Positions 5,816-7,162 of a DNA stretch of 7,162 nt are shown here, piece by piece (the first letter of the stretch is position 1; each line of letters opens with the position of its first letter). This stretch comes from an uncultured Hungatella sp. (lineage in GTDB: Bacteria; Bacillota; Clostridia; Lachnospirales; Lachnospiraceae): the NCBI GenBank assembly GCA_910577935.1, contig CAJTOT010000064.1, forward strand, positions 1 to 7,162, written 5' to 3'. The notes beneath the pieces were generated by a model. It was not told where the DNA came from. It worked only from the letters and a program-made list of their open reading frames with translations, and searched no databases. The position numbers were made by a program, and so were the translations under genes.

Positions 5816-5925
5816 AGAGCCAAGGATTTTCACCTGGCAGGAAAAGACGGCTCTACGGGCTTCTCAGAGCAGCAGGGGCCCAGTTTCAGTGTGAAGTCGG
5901 CTACACAGGAAGAGAGCCTCTGAAA
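5816..5925. other. Foldable segment with alternative pairing
   Basis: AGAGCC (5816-5821) pairs with GGCTCT (5849-5854), enclosing an inner stem TTTTC/GAAAA (5827-5831 with 5841-5845). The same AGAGCC occurs again at 5913-5918 and could pair with GGCTCT instead. A second hairpin uses TTTCAG (5884-5889) with CTGAAA (5920-5925) and inner TGTG/CACA (5890-5893 with 5904-5907). Competing stems are typical of RNA switches, but no known riboswitch consensus was recognised. Confidence 0.35.
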
Positions 5926-5930
5926 ATAGC

Positions 5931-5957
5931 TTGACGGCAAAAGGGGCTGGGTAGAAT
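5931..5957 (+). promoter_or_regulatory. Weak candidate promoter before the chimeric gene
   Basis: TTGACG (5931-5936) and TAGAAT (5952-5957) are the same hexamers as at the cupin promoter, but with only 15 bp between them, which is short for sigma-A. If used, transcription would start about 90 nt before the ATG at 6056. Confidence 0.3.
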
Positions 5958-6055
5958 AGTCCTCCTCTGTATAGATGTTTGCATGGGCTGATGCTTCAGA
6001 CATGATTTCAAGACCGAGAAGGAGGGGGACTTTCTCCCGGTAAAGGCGGTGTGGC

Positions 6056-6289
6056 ATGAGTTTAGAAATGTGTTCGGCGTTGGAAGATATTCAGTACAAG
6101 TATGAGCGGCTTACTTCACTCATCGACATTTTACAGATGCTCACTGCTGAGATAGTGGAGATTGCCGGCGCGCCATCAGGCAGCCTTGCCGAAGGGCTAT
6201 ATGAGTTTGCGGCGCTTCTCTTGTGTACGGGTACGAGATCGGGGGCGGCGGCTCTTGCCCGGGGGACGCGGACTATAAACAGAATGTGA
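6056..6289 (+). pseudogene. Chimeric remnant: small helical protein fused to integrase fragment
   Basis: The first 50 or so residues (MSLEMCSALEDIQYKYERL, then IDILQMLTAEIVE and GAPSGSLAEGLYE) form amphipathic helices like those of short proteins of unknown function seen near mobile elements in Lachnospiraceae. At about residue 51 (position 6206) the text changes abruptly to FAALLLCTGTRSGAAAL, which is the start of the catalytic domain of a tyrosine recombinase. The frame then leaves the recombinase at a G-run near 6258-6264 and stops at 6289. AAAGGCGGT (6042-6050) is a possible ribosome site. The 5' part may still be translated, but the whole is best read as a deletion product. Confidence 0.6.
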
Positions 6290-6549
6290 TCCACATCAGC
6301 AAAACAGTCACTTACAATGAGGACGGAACCGCAGGTACAGGGAGCCCGAAAAGTGAATCAGGGAAAAGGGATATTAGGCCCCGCGCTTTAAGAGATATTT
6401 TTGCGGCCCGGTTTATAGAGCAGGAAGGCAGCCTGCAGACCTTAAAGGTTATCTTGGGTCACAGCAGCCCGGCAATGACCATGGACCTTTACAGCCATGT
6501 TCTCCCCAATACCAAACAGCAGGAAATGGACAATTTGAGGATTATATGA
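6206..6549 (+). pseudogene. Decayed tyrosine recombinase (integrase), C-terminal part
   Basis: This is a remnant of a phage- or transposon-type integrase. The first box survives as LLLCTGTRSGAAALA, where functional enzymes usually have TGMRxGE; the glutamate is gone. A one-base loss in the G-run at about 6258-6264 moves the text to the frame used by DADYKQNVIHISKTVTY and onward. After GSPKSESGKRDI about a hundred residues normally present are missing, and the sequence goes straight to RPRALRDIFAARF, where the family has HxLRHTFATR, so both histidines are replaced. LGHSSPAMTMDLYSHV with the nucleophilic Tyr is intact, and the end NLRII is natural. The N-terminal DNA-binding domain is absent. 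It cannot be active. Confidence 0.85.
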
Positions 6550-6557
6550 TAGCAGCA

Positions 6558-6583
6558 GGGGCGGCGTTGTGACCGCCCTTTTT
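6558..6583 (+). terminator. Rho-independent terminator after the integrase remnant
   Basis: GGGCGG (6559-6564) pairs with CCGCCC (6573-6578) around an 8-nt loop, followed by five T (6579-6583). It lies 9 nt after the integrase stop codon and probably is its original terminator. Confidence 0.85.
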
Positions 6584-6587
6584 ACTA

Positions 6588-6609
6588 CCCCATTTTACCC
6601 CCAATGGGG
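6588..6609. other. Hairpin between terminator and IS element
   Basis: CCCCATT (6588-6594) and AATGGGG (6603-6609) pair over 7 bp with an 8-nt loop; an alternative CCCCC/GGGGG stem (6598-6602 with 6606-6610) overlaps it. No T-tract follows. Its role is unknown. Confidence 0.4.
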
Positions 6610-6713
6610 GCTGGTTATACATGAATAAAGACGATGCCTGATAAACCGTGCAGAGGGGTGAGATATTGAATAATCCCGCTAAAATCAGTACTTTTGTGGT
6701 ATGACCATAACTA

Positions 6714-6742
6714 AACCACCACCGGCTGAAGCCGGTGGGGTT
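6714..6742. repeat. Subterminal hairpin of the IS200/IS605 element
   Basis: AACC plus CCACCGGC (6714-6726, with A6718 unpaired) folds onto GCCGGTGG plus GGTT (6731-6742) around a TGAA loop, giving 12 bp with one bulged base. Imperfect hairpins with an extruded base near the ends are the structure that TnpA of this family recognises in single-stranded DNA. Confidence 0.8.
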
Positions 6743-6747
6743 GGGCT

Positions 6748-6763
6748 GGCTGCTGAAGCAGCC
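6748..6763. repeat. Second TGAA-loop hairpin at the end of tnpA
   Basis: GGCTGC (6748-6753) and GCAGCC (6758-6763) pair around TGAA, the same loop as the neighbouring IS end hairpin. The last base overlaps the tnpA stop codon. It may help end tnpA transcription or be a second binding site. Confidence 0.6.
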
Positions 6764-7162
6764 TAAAGTTGTCCGACCTCGAAGTCATCGCTCTTCTTTC
6801 GTTCTTCTAAATCCTGATTTTTGATATATTCTTGTATGATCTCGTCCGTTACGTTCCCACTGCTGGCTACAAAATATCCTCCTGCCCATAGATGGCGGCC
6901 CCAGAACTCCTTATTCAACTCTTTATATTCCATCTGTAGTTTTCGGGACGTGTTCCCCTTCATATACTGAACCAGCTTGCTTGCCGACAGATGTGGCGGT
7001 ACTGATACCAGGAGATGTATGTGATCCTTCCCTACATACCCGGCCAGAATCTCCACATCATTTGTCTGGCATATCTTCCGTATCAGTTCTCTTGTTCTTA
7101 CCGCGATCTTTCCCATCAGCACGGGTTTTCGGTATTTTGTTATCCATACAATATGGTATTTG
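6763..7162 (-). CDS. tnpA: IS200/IS605 family transposase TnpA (N-terminus beyond right edge)
   Basis: This is the Y1 HUH transposase that cuts and joins single-stranded DNA at the element ends. The minus frame is open to the window edge, beginning KYHIVWITKYRKPVLMGK, the usual start of this family minus roughly ten residues. A GTG at 7122 is therefore internal and not the start. The HUH metal-binding motif is in GKDHIHLLVSVPP, followed by LVQYMKGNTSRKL, the FWGRHLWAGGYFVASSG stretch, and the catalytic Tyr in IIQEYIKNQ. About 132 residues are visible, with no frameshift or missing key residue, so it could be active. The stop TAG (6765-6763) overlaps a hairpin. Confidence 0.95.
   Translation of the reverse strand, partial: KYHIVWITKYRKPVLMGKIAVRTRELIRKICQTNDVEILAGYVGKDHIHLLVSVPPHLSASKLVQYMKGNTSRKLQMEYKELNKEFWGRHLWAGGYFVASSGNVTDEIIQEYIKNQDLEERKKSDDFEVGQL

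Larger units (their letters stand above)
5515..6055. other. 541-bp region without a convincing gene; several hairpins
   Basis: Only the ldh ribosome site (5521-5526) is clear at its left end. Short open frames on both strands have no ribosome site or recognisable family. The middle holds three abutting hairpins (5712-5757) and a larger foldable segment (5816-5925), described separately. The right end is the leader of the small chimeric gene at 6056. It may be a relic of the mobile DNA that starts downstream, or it may encode a structured RNA. Confidence 0.5.
6690..7162 (-). mobile_element. IS200/IS605-type insertion sequence, right end and most of tnpA
   Basis: The element is identified by its HUH transposase and the subterminal hairpins beyond its stop codon. 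Elements of this family have no terminal inverted repeats and make no target duplication, so the exact left boundary here (about 6680-6715) cannot be read from one copy. The other end lies beyond the window. No accessory tnpB gene is present on the visible side. Confidence 0.8.

Noticed and set aside
5544..5923. Several overlapping plus-strand frames of 67-74 codons
   Set aside because: They have no ribosome sites or family resemblance and overlap each other in different frames; kept only as part of the unexplained region.
5650..6050. Known riboswitch, tmRNA, RNase P RNA or SRP RNA
   Set aside because: None of the conserved core sequences of these RNAs that I could recall was recognised on either strand.

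Overview
The window looks like chromosomal DNA of a gut-type Clostridia, most likely a Lachnospiraceae of the Enterocloster/Hungatella/Lacrimispora kind. This is inferred from the moderately GC-rich coding sequence, strong AGGAGG-type ribosome sites, the mix of AraC, VOC, DUF3795, cupin and L-lactate dehydrogenase genes, and relics of mobile elements. No rRNA or tRNA gene was seen, so the assignment is not firm.

Layout. Positions 1-287 (minus strand) hold the N-terminal end of a DDE-type transposase running off the left edge. A long inverted repeat surrounds its start and a candidate -10 box. An AT-rich promoter region (300-461) then leads into an ordinary forward block: an AraC-family regulator (462-1427), a VOC domain fused to a cysteine-rich DUF3795 domain (1533-2312), a small cupin (2391-2741) with its own near-consensus promoter carrying a perfect 9-bp inverted repeat, a P-loop kinase-like protein (2914-3423), and a J-domain protein (3430-4539). 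A perfect 21-bp hairpin without a T-tract separates the cupin from the kinase. The kinase and J-domain genes are 6 nt apart and probably co-translated. An L-lactate dehydrogenase gene (4555-5514, minus) converges on the J-domain gene with only 15 bp between them.

The right part is accessory DNA. Positions 5515-6055 hold no convincing gene but several closely packed hairpins, including a hexamer that can pair with two different partners. Then comes a chimeric remnant in which the start of a small helical protein (from 6056) is fused to a decayed tyrosine-recombinase gene carrying a frameshift, an internal deletion and lost catalytic histidines. It ends at an intrinsic terminator (6558-6583). 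An IS200/IS605-type element, with its subterminal hairpins and most of tnpA (minus), fills 6700-7162 and runs off the right edge.

How the genes work together. The AraC, VOC-DUF3795 and cupin genes look like separately controlled small-molecule or stress genes; no shared pathway can be proven. The kinase/J-domain pair is the only clear operon. Lactate dehydrogenase is a stand-alone fermentation gene. No complete new defence or mobile system was found. The best leads are the structured 5700-5930 region, the promoter-embedded inverted repeat at the cupin, and the anti-read-through arrangement at the left transposase.
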